From Larix kaempferi (lineage: Eukaryota; Streptophyta; Pinopsida; Pinales; Pinaceae), in contig BSBM01000609.1 in assembly GCA_027924585.1 (NCBI GenBank), positions 879,501 through 943,500 of the forward strand: 64,000 bases of DNA, in the 5' to 3' direction. The notes under the pieces are model-generated. The model saw nothing but the letters and a program-made list of their open reading frames with translations, made no database searches and was not told the origin of the DNA. Made by a program: the position numbers and the translations under genes. Below are positions 11,338 to 21,591 of the stretch, piece by piece (within the stretch, counting starts at the first letter, position 1; each line of letters starts with the position of its first letter).

Positions 11338-11526
11338 TCACCTATTAAAGCCCCTGCATTGACTACATGGACAATAACATTTCCCATCACCCTTTCTTTT
11401 CAATCCATCCCACAATCTAGCAAGCAATTGTCTATTTTGTTCGTCTGGATCAGGAATATTGCTATTTGACATTTTCTCATAAAGAGCTTGAATGAATATT
11501 ATCGATCTTATAAAATCAAGCTCCAC
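11338..11526 (-). pseudogene. CACTA transposase, N-terminal transposase-associated domain fragment
   Basis: The 62-residue frame ends with KCYCPCSQCRGF, the cysteine cluster typical of the transposase-associated domain found at the N-terminus of plant CACTA transposases. It lies at the 5' end of the minus-strand gene, upstream of the catalytic pieces, as expected. Most of the upstream part of the domain cannot be recognised. Confidence 0.5.
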
Positions 11527-11639
11527 ACTTTGCTATTTTTAATCACAAAAACAATAGAAATAATGATGTATTCTTTTATGGAAAACAGTCTGCTGAAGAA
11601 TAAAATAATTTCTGCAAACCGTCGCTTGTATAGCAAACA

Positions 11640-12000
11640 TGTCGGAATGTTTCAAAATTTATAGATTTTAAAATATAAATGTTCATCAGATATCCGACCA
11701 CTTCAGCATAGTTACCGTTATGAAATTCATGTCAGATATCCGACCACTTCAGCATAGTTACTATTATAAAATATATGTTGGATATCCGAAAAATTGAGCA
11801 TCGTCAGAGTTGTCAGATTTCCAACAACTGTTGTCGAATATACAACAACGGTTGTTGAATATCCAACTGCCGTCGAATATCCGACTGCCGTCGAATATCC
11901 GACCGACACTCTATCAATTAAAAAAAATTTAATCCAATTTCGTAATTTTGAAGGTGAAATCCGACGACACAGTCCTTTTCGTCGGATGTTGTCAAATTTT
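11640..12000 (-). repeat. Subterminal repeats of the CACTA element
   Basis: Motifs of the form TCAGATATCCGACCACTTC (twice, about 11685-11755) and GTCGAATATCCGAC (several times at 11840-11905) are packed into the 350 bp inside the right terminus. CACTA elements typically carry short repeated transposase-binding motifs at this place. No equivalent cluster is visible at the left end. Confidence 0.5.
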
Positions 12001-12022
12001 GGGTCATAATTCCATAGTGATA

Positions 12023-15000
12023 TTTTCATGAAGGAAATAAGTAAAAATGCCATTTCAATCATCTGAAGGGGCCTTGAAGTGAGATAATCAAAAGTTATAT
12101 CACACTAAAAAGTACGATGTAGCTTTATCTACCATTATAGAAATGAAATATTATATTGGAATGACTTAAGTTAACCTCTTCTAAGGAGGATCATCTTTTA
12201 TACTATATGTGGATATATTATAAAAATACCTACCTATAATCCAACACTACACCTTTGTTTGTTCAGTACAATATTATTCATAGATTACCTTCCTTTACTA
12301 CCAGTACTTCCATTTCCTCTTAATCAATTCCATGTTCTTTTATTTTGAAGCATGGTAGTATTGTAATTTATATAAATTATGAGTGATTTACCTAGCTCTA
12401 TTAACCCTTCATTAAGAGTGATGTTTCTTTCCTAAAGAATCGACTCAGGCATGAAGTAACTAGTATTGAATCCCCAAACTTTTCAATCCCACCAGACCTC
12501 TCTCAAACTCAATTAAAATTAATATTATTGTTGTTAAATTTTTCTCATAAAATCAATAAATATCTCATTCACTGATTTTGTCAAACACTTTGCATAAACT
12601 TTGATTTTAGCCTTTTAAAAATTCATCACTTTAAATGCAATTCAAATACACATTTCCCAATGTAACATTAAATCTTAAATACATATACAAAAATGTTTGC
12701 AGTGGAAAAATAAATGACAGGGACAACATTTAATGACACATGAAACAACGATATTGGGGAAAATCCAAGGGAAAAAACCCCTAAGGGGAAAACCCAAAGA
12801 AAGAGAATCTTTATTAGAGCAAACTCAGAAAATTCTCAGTACAACTTGTTTCAGCATTAAACACCGGGCAATACTTATCTTATACACCAATCTTCAATCT
12901 TGAAATTAGTTCCCACATGTGCTGCATTGGCTGTACAACCTTGTGTACGATCTCAACAATAAATATCAGCAATAAATGCAAGTCTCTACCTTGGAAATCA
13001 CGCCCAGAATTGCTGCTGCTATGTACAGACAGAACTCACCCTTGGTTTCTATGCAATCTCTGCTCACCAAAACTATGCAAAATCACACTCTATGGCCTAA
13101 CAAATCTTTGTTGTATGGACTGAGTAATAAATGTAGAGTGCGACTGTAATAAATGTTGTACCTTCTTGGTATTTGTTCCCTTCTCCCTTCTCGAAATGTG
13201 TGCCCTCTCAAGCTGCCATAAACTCGTCTTCTTCCTCTTTCTCTCTTCTCTCTTCCTCCCACATTGATGAATCTCTCATTTATGATCTCTTTCTCTCGTG
13301 CGTGTGTCTCACATGATGTGTATACCCTCTCTCTTGGAAACCTTTATTTATACTTTTCTCATTAATGACCTAACCGTAACCACCTTAACTTATTTTAATC
13401 TAATGGATGAGATTCACTCTCATCATTAAAGGCTAGGATTCAATTTCTCATTAAATACACTTTAAGTCATTAAATATAACTTAAGTACAAAAAGTCACTT
13501 TAAACATAAAATCACTTTATAATATAAAGTTCGCTTTTCTAGAGAGAATTTTTAATGTCCCTTTCATAGTAGGCATCATCATATGAAAGGACATCTCAGT
13601 CTACAAATTTCAACAATTGTCACCTTAATATCTACTTTTTTGTTTGCACCCCAACCTTTTTTGTACTGGAATGACATTGAATTACCATTGCTTAACCATC
13701 GTAACTCCCCTTTGCCGCTAGATATTGGGTTACCTAAGGAGATTCTATCCATGAAACCTTTTAGATAGATGGGATATTTCAATGGAAGGACTATATGGGA
13801 AGGATTTTACTTGAAAGTATCCTTTAAGTGTTCATAGGTGTGGTGGATCTTAAGGAAAACCTATGTCAGATACCAAAAAAATTCTTTAAATATGGCTTTG
13901 TTTCTTTCCACCATATAGCTAAATGAGGGATACTTTAGTATAGACTTTTGGTTTTATAGTCCCATCTTTCCAAAAATTTTATAATAGAATATGCTCTTCA
14001 AATGCTTATTCTCTTTAGCATACACTTCATGGATGAAGATATTTATATAGAGTAGTGCTAGTGGAGAAGAATACATGTAATTGAATTAGTAGACACCTTG
14101 CAAAGAAAGCACATGCATAGGACTTGCCAACATTTCCTTTAGAGATTATATGATATAGTGACTATGTTGTGCATGGTTATCCAAGATATTATTTTCACCT
14201 TGTGTGGATCATGCATTTTCCATAAAATTCTCCACCAAAAAAATTGTTTACTCTTAAGGTAGTTGTAGGAAGGATATTTTGTATCTAGTCTTAACTAAGT
14301 TTGTACAATCCTCCCTATTTTCACACCAACTAAAGACTTTGTTATCTTGATAATATCCATGCGTAGAAATATATGTAAGTGTCTCATTCCCTAATCGGAT
14401 CAACTTCCAAATTTATGTCAAAGTCCTTAATTTAACCATATTAATGCGACGGGCATATGCTCACTGGAAAAATTGATTTTCTTACAAACTACTAATAAGA
14501 AATTTTGCTGAGTTGAATTGTGATCCACACCCCACCTAAGGATGTTAAATTTGTTCCTAAAAACATCAAATGAATATAGACTTTCCTTATCAAAAGTAGA
14601 GTGCCCCAAATACTTTTTTTCTAAATTTTGATCACTTTAAAAATGCTCTTGAATGAATTCACTTCTAAATGATTTAAATTCTGAACACTTTCAAGATGCT
14701 TTGAGAGGAATATACTTATAAATGATCTAGTAATTCCATAATTCCCTTGAATGAACAACCAAATTGCTTTTACACCTAGAGCCCTGGATGACTTTAAATA
14801 CCCATCTACTCGTAAATTACATTTTGATAAGGTTATTAATTTATAAGAGGAATCCCTTTCATTATTATTACTCTCCATTTTGATAAGGTTCTTTATTTAT
14901 TTATAAGGGTATCCCTTTCTTTTATTTATTTACAAGGGTATCCCTTTCTTTTATTTATTTATAAGGGTATCCCTTACTTTGTTATTAGTCCCTAATAAAA

Positions 15001-16430
15001 AAGAAAATCCTTCGAAAATCCTTCTCTTAATATTAGGGCCATCTTAGGATCGTAAGCTATGGAAAACTAAGATAATTAAAACTTTAAATAAAAAAACTTT
15101 ATATCTATTTTTTTATTAATGAGTTAAGTCATCTTAAGAGATTGTAAGCTATGAAAAAACTTTAAATAAAAAAACTTTATATCTAATTTTTTATTAATCG
15201 AGTTAAGCCATCTTAGGATTGTAAGCTATGAAAAAAATAAGGTAATTAAAAAATAAAGAAAACACTCTATATCTAACTTTTTATTATTAAATTTCATCAT
15301 ATAATTAATTAAACCCATCTATTTAGGAGGAAGTTTAATTATGCCATAATGTGACAATACCATTTAATCACCTCATTGGCTTAGGAGTCTCTTAAGGAGA
15401 GGATTTGGCTCTATTACGTTGTAACTTTGATCCATGGCCAAATGGAGAATCATTCCTTCTATGGGAGTTAACTATTTTATGTATTGTCTTTTTTTAAGTT
15501 AAAAGTACGTTTGGCTTTGGCTTTATAAAGGACCTTCATGGCAATGGATCTCATTTAAAACTCGTTGTGTCGTTCACCATTTAGCATCATTGATTTTGTT
15601 CAAATTCTGTATTTATTAACATATATAATTAAATATGAAAGACAAAAGGATAATTGCTATCCTTTTGGTGATGGTGAATAATTTCGTTTCTTTATAGGAA
15701 GTGATGTAATTTACATTAATAATTATTGATATTATATATTATTTATTTTAAATTTTCATATATATAATTGCATTGATATTATATATTATTTATGAGTTGC
15801 ATGTTAGTTATTTAAAATTTTCCTATATATCTCTTCAATTTTGCATATTAAATGTTAATAAATATTGGAATCATGTTTAGTAAACAATGTTAATAATATA
15901 TGTTTTTAATACATTTTAGTGAACATTTATTATCACTTTTTAAGTAATTTATAAAGAAAAAGAAAAATAAATCATAATTAATTAGTCTTAATATATTTGA
16001 AATAAAAATAAAAATTATTAAAAATAAAAAATAAAAACGATAAAAACAATTTAAACTTAAATCATATAAATAGGTCAAATACTTCAAGTTTACTATCCCT
16101 TTCGTGAAAGGGCATAATGCGTACATTTTGTGTCGTTCAATTAAATGAAATCCCTTCATGTGTACATTTTGAGTTGTTGAATTAAAAGAAATCCCTTAAA
16201 TTTTTTATATCGGATATTGGAGGAGTTGAGGTTGATCATGGAAAACTAAATTTTCATAATCTCATATTGAAAAGATTATGTCATACATTTAGGTTAAACG
16301 TAGAGAACTTAAATTCGATGATGTCATATGCCGAGTACATTTTAGAATGATCATATATATATATATTTTTAATTGATTTTCATATATATATATTTTTAAT
16401 TGATTTTTTTGTTAGACGATGTTAATTTCA
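12023..16430. other. 4.4 kb AT-rich stretch without recognisable gene
   Basis: I see no supportable coding region; the small frames at 12.9, 13.6, 14.4, 14.6 and 15.9 kb match nothing I know. It contains four copies of a TTTATTTATAAGGGTATCCC motif at about 14877-14980 and three imperfect copies of a roughly 80-bp unit at about 15041-15290. The tract at 12740-12850 with GGGGAAAA and AACCCC runs could be an old retroelement terminus, but no partner is visible. Confidence 0.4.
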
Positions 16431-16431
16431 G

Positions 16432-18298
16432 GGTTGCAGTGGAGTTAATGGAAAAGCCAAGGACATCGAAGGTTACAAGTAGAAGTCTTAAAAATTGGTG
16501 GGACGGTTTTCATCTTGCATATCCACAAGCTCTTCAATCTAGCAGTTAAGCAAGGCTTCCCTACACCTTGGACTCAAAGCCTCATTATTCCTATCTTCAA
16601 AAGTGGAAACTCAAATAACCCCTCTAACTATCGAACCATTATGGTTAGCCCTCTTTTAGCTAAGTTGTATGGTATTATCTTAGAAAAGAAGATCAGGAAT
16701 TGGCTAGAAACGGAAGGTAAACGGGCCAAAGGGCAAGCCAACTTTAGAAGGCATCATTCAACAACAGACCACCTTGTTACGCTTAGGATCATTGCAGAGG
16801 AATGTCGCAATAATAAGTCTGATTTGGTTTGTTGCTTTGTAGACTTTAGAAAATCTTTTGATATAGTGCCTAGAAATAACCTTTGGAGGAGGTTAAAGGA
16901 GCTCCAGGTCCCTTTTGAGTTGGGAGTTGTTGCGATAAGACTTTAGGAAAAAATCGTAGCCAAGTTTAAGAACAATGAGGGGTGGTCGACTGATAAAAAT
17001 TCTAATATCGGAGGTAAGCAAGGTTGCCCCCTTTCCCCCACCCTTTTCGGTATCTACATCGATAAGCTAGAGGAGTGTTTAGAAGAAGCAAGTGGTGCTG
17101 ACACCTTCTTAGCCAGGATAGTCACCATCCTCTTGCTCTGTGGAGACGATATTATCTTCCTGGCAAGGTGTCACTCTAATCTCGACAAATAGTTAAGAAT
17201 TCTCAAAAAAAATTGTTCTACTATCGGTATGATTGTTAATACTGACAAGACTAAAGTTATGATTATAAAATCCAAGAAAGACACCTCATCCAACTTTACT
17301 TACGACAATGACAAGCTAGAGGAAGTAACTTCTTACAAGTATCTTGGTATTGATATCCATCACAAGCTCAACTGGAACTATAGTATCGAAAAAAGAATCA
17401 ACGATGGCTGGAAAGCTTACTTTGGCCTCAGAAACAATTGTAAGTCAGCCAACCTTGCTATGTGAGATAAAAATAAATTTCTCTTTGAAAATATTTTCAT
17501 TCCCGTCATCTTATATGGTTGTGAATTTTGGTGCTACGACATTTCTAGGGAATCTTGGAGAAAGATCGAACAAATCCAAAAGCGTTTCATAACTTATAAC
17601 CTCAAAATTAAAAGCAATACGCCTTACCCTATTCACCTTATTGAAGTAGGTATTCCCCCCATTGAGAGCAGAGCCATTATTAGATACCTAATGTACATGC
17701 ACAACATAAATGATATGGGAAATGAGAGACTTCCTAAAATTGTAAATTAAATTCAAGCCAAAATCACATGCGCCTCAAGCGAGGTTGGTATAAAGATACC
17801 AGGGCGTGGTTAAACCATTGGGGCATTAACGAAATTGACACTTTACAAGATATCACTAATGCTAAACATAATATTACATTTAAGTTTAAAGAGAAAATGT
17901 GGTGTGAGAAAGAGCTAGAAGGAAAAATAAAGTTAAGGTACTATAAAGAAGTCATTAACCCGAATCTAGAAGTTCAAAATTATTTCTCAGCTTTAGCCAG
18001 CTCTAAGAAGAAAATTAATATAGCCAAGATAAGAACGAACTCTCACGAGCTCCATAGTGAAACTGGACGTTGTTCAATTCGTAAAACTCTGTGGCTAGAA
18101 AAAAATTGTAGTCTGTGTGAGTCCTCGAGCATAGAAGATGAAAATCACTTTCTCAACCATATTAGATCTCAGTTCCATAGTATCGTCCATAATACAACCC
18201 TCTCAAACCTCTTGTCTTGCCAGAACTATAATGAGCTAGGAAATCTTCTTTCCAAACTTTTGGAGCATAAAAATAGAACTTTAAAGCAATCTAATTAA
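16432..18298 (+). pseudogene. 5'-truncated LINE (non-LTR retrotransposon) reverse transcriptase
   Basis: Fragments in order are KQGFPTPWTQSLIIPIFKSG, NYRTIMVSPLLAKLYG, RAKGQANFRRHHSTTDH and CCFVDFRKSFD (to 16946), then GGKQGCPLSPTLFGIYID, a catalytic CGDD at 17139-17150 where F/Y-ADD is usual, and a C-terminal region with FIPVILYGCEFW and NTPYPIHLIEVGIPPIESRA. The last open frame (17768-18298) keeps the Cys/His pattern (NCSLCESSSIEDENHFLNH) typical of the C-terminus of this plant LINE type. Stops at about 16944, 17190, 17462 and 17747 and several frame changes make it non-functional. There is no endonuclease; the 5' end is lost near 16432, the usual result of incomplete reverse transcription. 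Confidence 0.85.
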
Positions 18299-18598
18299 TT
18301 TCCTTTTTAAGATCCGATAGACCAATGTAGTCTCATGGGACGCATCTTCATCATCGTCATCATAAAAGGATATTTATAAACAATGCGATTGTATCAAATA
18401 ATACATACATATCTTGGCCTAAAGTAAAATTCCAAAATTTAAAATTGTTTTTAATTAATTATACTATTTTAAGTAGTTTTTTAGTAATATAAGTTTTTTT
18501 AAATGTTTCAAAAATTAATTCATATTTACAAAAGGGTGGAAACGCGAAGGTGGGTAACACTTTGGTGAGAATCGGCGGGGTAAGAACTCTAGCGTATG

Positions 18599-18750
18599 TT
18601 ATTCGGCCGAATAACGTTAATTATTCGGCCGAATAATTATAATTATTCGGCCGAATAATTAACGCTATTCGGCCGAATAATTATAATTATTCGGCCGAAT
18701 AATTAACGCTATTCGGCCGAATAATATAGTATTTATTCGGCGGAATAATC
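18599..18750. repeat. Left palindrome array, 22-bp period
   Basis: TTATTCGGCCGAATAA or CTATTCGGCCGAATAA starts at 18599, 18621, 18643, 18665, 18687 and 18709, exactly 22 bp apart, with a variant (one C to G) at 18734. The linkers alternate between TATAA-like and AACG-type. The even spacing, about two helical turns, would place identical sites on one face of the DNA. Confidence 0.9.
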
Positions 18751-18841
18751 TTTAACGGGCCGCCGTCAAACATAACGGAGGCCTCGGAATATGTGCCATG
18801 GGCTAGCCGGACGGAGCAAACTCACGGCGGTGGAAATAAGT

Positions 18842-18950
18842 GTTCGTCCGAATAATTGTTCGGCCGAACACTTGTTCGGCCGAATAATTGTTCGGGCCGA
18901 ACAATTATTCGGCCGAACAAGTGTTCGGGCCGAACAATTATTCGGCATAA
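18842..18950. repeat. Second palindrome cluster, GTTCGGCCGAAC type
   Basis: Six or seven units of GTTCGGCCGAACA, TTCGGGCCGAA and TTATTCGGCCGAACAA lie about 16 bp apart. It is a variant of the 18.6-kb array in which ATTCGG is often GTTCGG and some centres have one extra G. It lies about 100 bp inside the first array. Confidence 0.85.
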
Positions 18951-18959
18951 AAGCTCTAT

Positions 18960-19560
18960 CCCGGCCCCTCTCCCGTTATTGTCGTGGGATCTCGTGGACC
19001 CCTGTCGTGTTGGTAGTCGCCCATCTGCTCCGTCACCCCGCTGCCCTGTCGACCGTCTGCTCCGTCACCCCGCTGCTCTGTCGCCCGTTAGCTACCCTAT
19101 TGGTCGACGGCGTGTGTTGTCGACCTGTAAGCCTGCGTGTAAGTCCAGCGTTCGTTGTTGTTTCGCCTCTCGTTGTTTAGCCACCTGCACGTAAGTAATA
19201 CTGTCTGCTGCTTGCTGCTTGCTGCTGGTAAGTGGTGGTGTTCTGGTGCGCAGGGAGGATTTGGCATAGACGTTGCTGCAGGTATGAAGATCGTTTCGGC
19301 TGGTAACATATGTAGCGGGTAACATATGTAACATATTGTTTGCTGCTTGTTTGCTGTTTGCTGCTTGCTGTTTGTTGTTTGCTGTTTTCTGTTTGCTGCT
19401 TGTGTAATATGTTTGCTGTTTGCTGCTTGCTTGTAGGGCTTCACAGCGCGGGGTCGAACGTCGTTGAGAAGTTGCGGGTGGTGACAGATCGACACGGCGT
19501 TTGCAGTGGTTGAAGGTATCGTTTCGTTTTTCTGTTTTTCGGCTTGTGTATTTTATTGAA
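18960..19560 (+). promoter_or_regulatory. CG-rich leader with CTGCTTG repeats, possible promoter region of the plus-strand gene
   Basis: The stretch at 18960-19180 is much richer in G, C and CpG than its surroundings. It includes a repeated GTCTGCTCCGTCACCCCGCTG unit and is followed at 19200-19440 by irregular GCTGCTTG/GTTTGCTG repeats. It is the only GC-rich block of the left half and lies upstream of the plus-strand gene. A promoter or an untranslated first exon is an inference; no TATA box or start can be fixed. Confidence 0.3.
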
Positions 19561-19804
19561 GTGTGTTATCGCTATTTTTTGTTGCTAAAATGTTATTGAT
19601 TTTACGCAGGTCTCCCAGTTCGTCTGCTACGGCTGCTTTGTTTCGGGTGGAAGAAATTTTATCTGCGCTGTCGTCCGAAAGATTTCAGGTCGCGCTCATT
19701 TGTTTTGGCTGCGTTTTAGAGGTAAGGTGGATAAATCCTTCTAATTCCCGTTTATATAAATTGTTTTTGATCGTTTTGTAATTCCCATATTATCTGTATA
19801 TTGC

Positions 19805-19890
19805 ACTCTGTCCAACTGGGCAGAGGCCATGGACTCTGCCCAACTGGGCAGAGTCCATGGACTCTGCCCAGTTGGACAGAGTCTATGGAC
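19805..19890. repeat. 28-bp inverted-repeat array, CTCTGCCC type
   Basis: ACTCTG starts recur at 19805, 19833 and 19861 (28 bp). Each unit is nearly self-complementary: CTCTGCCCAACTGGGCAGAG followed by CCATGG. Confidence 0.9.
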
Positions 19891-20105
19891 TATGTACAGT
19901 TGATTGAGTTCTTGGAGTTGGTCGAATTGAATGTCCAGAATGTCTTAAATTAAAATATGAAGAGGAGTATTTAAATTTAAATATAAAGAAATTTTTTGAG
20001 TACTTTTTTAAATTGTTGTATTTGGCTGTGTTTAGAAAAGAAATTAACATTAATTTTAATTTGAAAGAACATTTCTAAGTTGTATGTAGGCTTGTTTTAC
20101 TTAAG

Positions 20106-20213
20106 AACTCTGTCGACTCGTCTAAGTTGACAGAGTTCATGAACTCTGTCGACTCGTTTAAGTTGACAGAGTTCATGAACTCTGTCGACTCGTCTAAGTT
20201 GACAGAGTTCAGA
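20106..20213. repeat. 36-bp palindromic array, CTCTGTCGAC type
   Basis: Units start AACTCTGTCGACTCG at 20106, 20142 and 20178 (36 bp). The junction between neighbours is the perfect palindrome ACAGAGTTCATGAACTCTGT. Confidence 0.92.
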
Positions 20214-20407
20214 GATTAAGATATTATTTATATTACCAACTTTGGCAATAGATAGTTCAGATACAAACAAATTTCAGATAGTTCAACTCTATTTTTGATA
20301 AAACAACAATGTAAATGGACTTGAGGTACAAGGAAACTAAAGACATGAATAGATTTTAATTTATAAGTATTATACTAAGTCTTATGTAATTTAACAATGA
20401 TGACATG

Positions 20408-20573
20408 AACTCTGTCAACTAAAACACATGTTGACAGAGTTCATGAACTCTGTCAACATGTCTTAGTTGACAGAGTTCATGAACTCTGTCAACATGTCTT
20501 AGTTGACAGAGTTCATGAACTCTGTCAACGTGTCTTAGTTGACAGAGTTCATGAACTCTGTCAACATGTTTTA
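20408..20573. repeat. 36-bp palindromic array, CTCTGTCAAC type
   Basis: Units start AACTCTGTCAAC at 20408, 20446, 20482, 20518 and 20554 (38, then 36, 36 and 36 bp). The junctions have the same ACAGAGTTCATGAACTCTGT palindrome as the 20.1-kb array, but the middle is CATGTCTTAGTTGA instead of GACTCGTCTAAGTTGA. Confidence 0.92.
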
Positions 20574-21104
20574 GTTTAGCTTAGATACACAGTCTATTTT
20601 TGAGAAAACAATAATTTAAATGGATTTTATGTAAAAGGGAACTATAGACATGAATAGGATTTAATCTAAATGTACTATAGTAAGTTTTATAAAATACTAG
20701 GTGATGTTATGTCAGAATGGTTCGAGTTTTATTCTAGTAAAGGTGGTAAATTGGTATTGTGTTTTCTTTTGTTTGCAACATGGCTGACTTGGAGAACATA
20801 ATACCAAGAATTGTTACCATTATTAGATTGAAATTAAAGATCATTGTCAAACGAGGCCAATTTGAGAAACATGACATTTAACTCAATCATAATACTTGAA
20901 CAGTAATTTTTTTTTTGTTCTATGGGACAATGAGATTATTTGTAGATATAATTTATGTCTAGAGTAATAAAATTTCTGGTTTAAATTTGTAGTTTAAGAA
21001 ACTGAAAACGATTATCAAATGGCAAATTTTGAAAACATAAAACATGAATTGTCAATTTTTATTTTATTGTCAATAATGAAAATATTTTCAAGACTTAATT
21101 TATG

Positions 21105-21310
21105 TTTCAGATATTAAGTTATGTATTAAGAAGGTGAGAGAGATTCATGATTTATGCTTTAGGTATTAAGTTATGTATTAAAAAGGTAAAAGAGATTCAT
21201 GATTTATGTTTTAGGTATTAAGTTATGTAGTAAAAAGGTTAAATAGATTCATGATTTATGTTTTAGGTATTAAGTTATGTATGAAGAAGGTAAAAGAGAT
21301 TCATGAACTC
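21105..21310 (+). repeat. 52-bp tandem repeat
   Basis: AGATTCATGATTTATG recurs at 21141, 21193 and 21245, and its start recurs at 21297, an exact 52-bp period of about four copies with few changes. It lies 0.3 kb before the plus-strand gene. Confidence 0.85.
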
Positions 21311-21591
21311 ATACACATAAAAAAAAAACCCATTATTTAGTACTTAACTATATTGGTTCCATTCATTTTAAACATCAAAAACACCTAAAAGATTGGTACA
21401 TTAATTCATCATCTAACAATATTAGCTATATTTTTTTTGAAAATTGTTAGATGATAAATTAGGTAAATCTAGGTACTTGTTAAATAACTTAGTCTATTAA
21501 GTAGTTGGTTTTTAGAGTTCATAGAATTAACTTGTAGGATTTGAATATGTAATTAGTTGATTCGTCTTTAGGTGTAGGCATTATATATCAA

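Larger units (their letters stand above)
6585..12019 (-). mobile_element. CACTA (En/Spm-like) DNA transposon, decayed
   Basis: The coding pieces between 7.0 and 11.5 kb form a plant CACTA transposase read on the minus strand. The right end reads CCATAGTG at 12012-12019, so on the minus strand the element begins CACTATGG. The left end at 6585 reads TACTATGG, one mismatch from the expected CACTATGG. Both ends are flanked by ATA (6582-6584 and 12020-12022), the 3-bp duplication typical of CACTA elements. Similarity between the two ends stops after about 8 bp, so the boundaries are a reasoned proposal, not a proof. Many introns and some stops suggest an inactive copy. Confidence 0.6.

Noticed and set aside
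12917-14878. Small open frames of 60-85 residues
   Set aside because: No motif, no codon pattern, no intron structure; expected by chance in this length.
18791-19495. Several overlapping open frames of 80-132 residues on both strands
   Set aside because: They run through palindromic and CG-rich repeat sequence, overlap each other, and show no protein motif.
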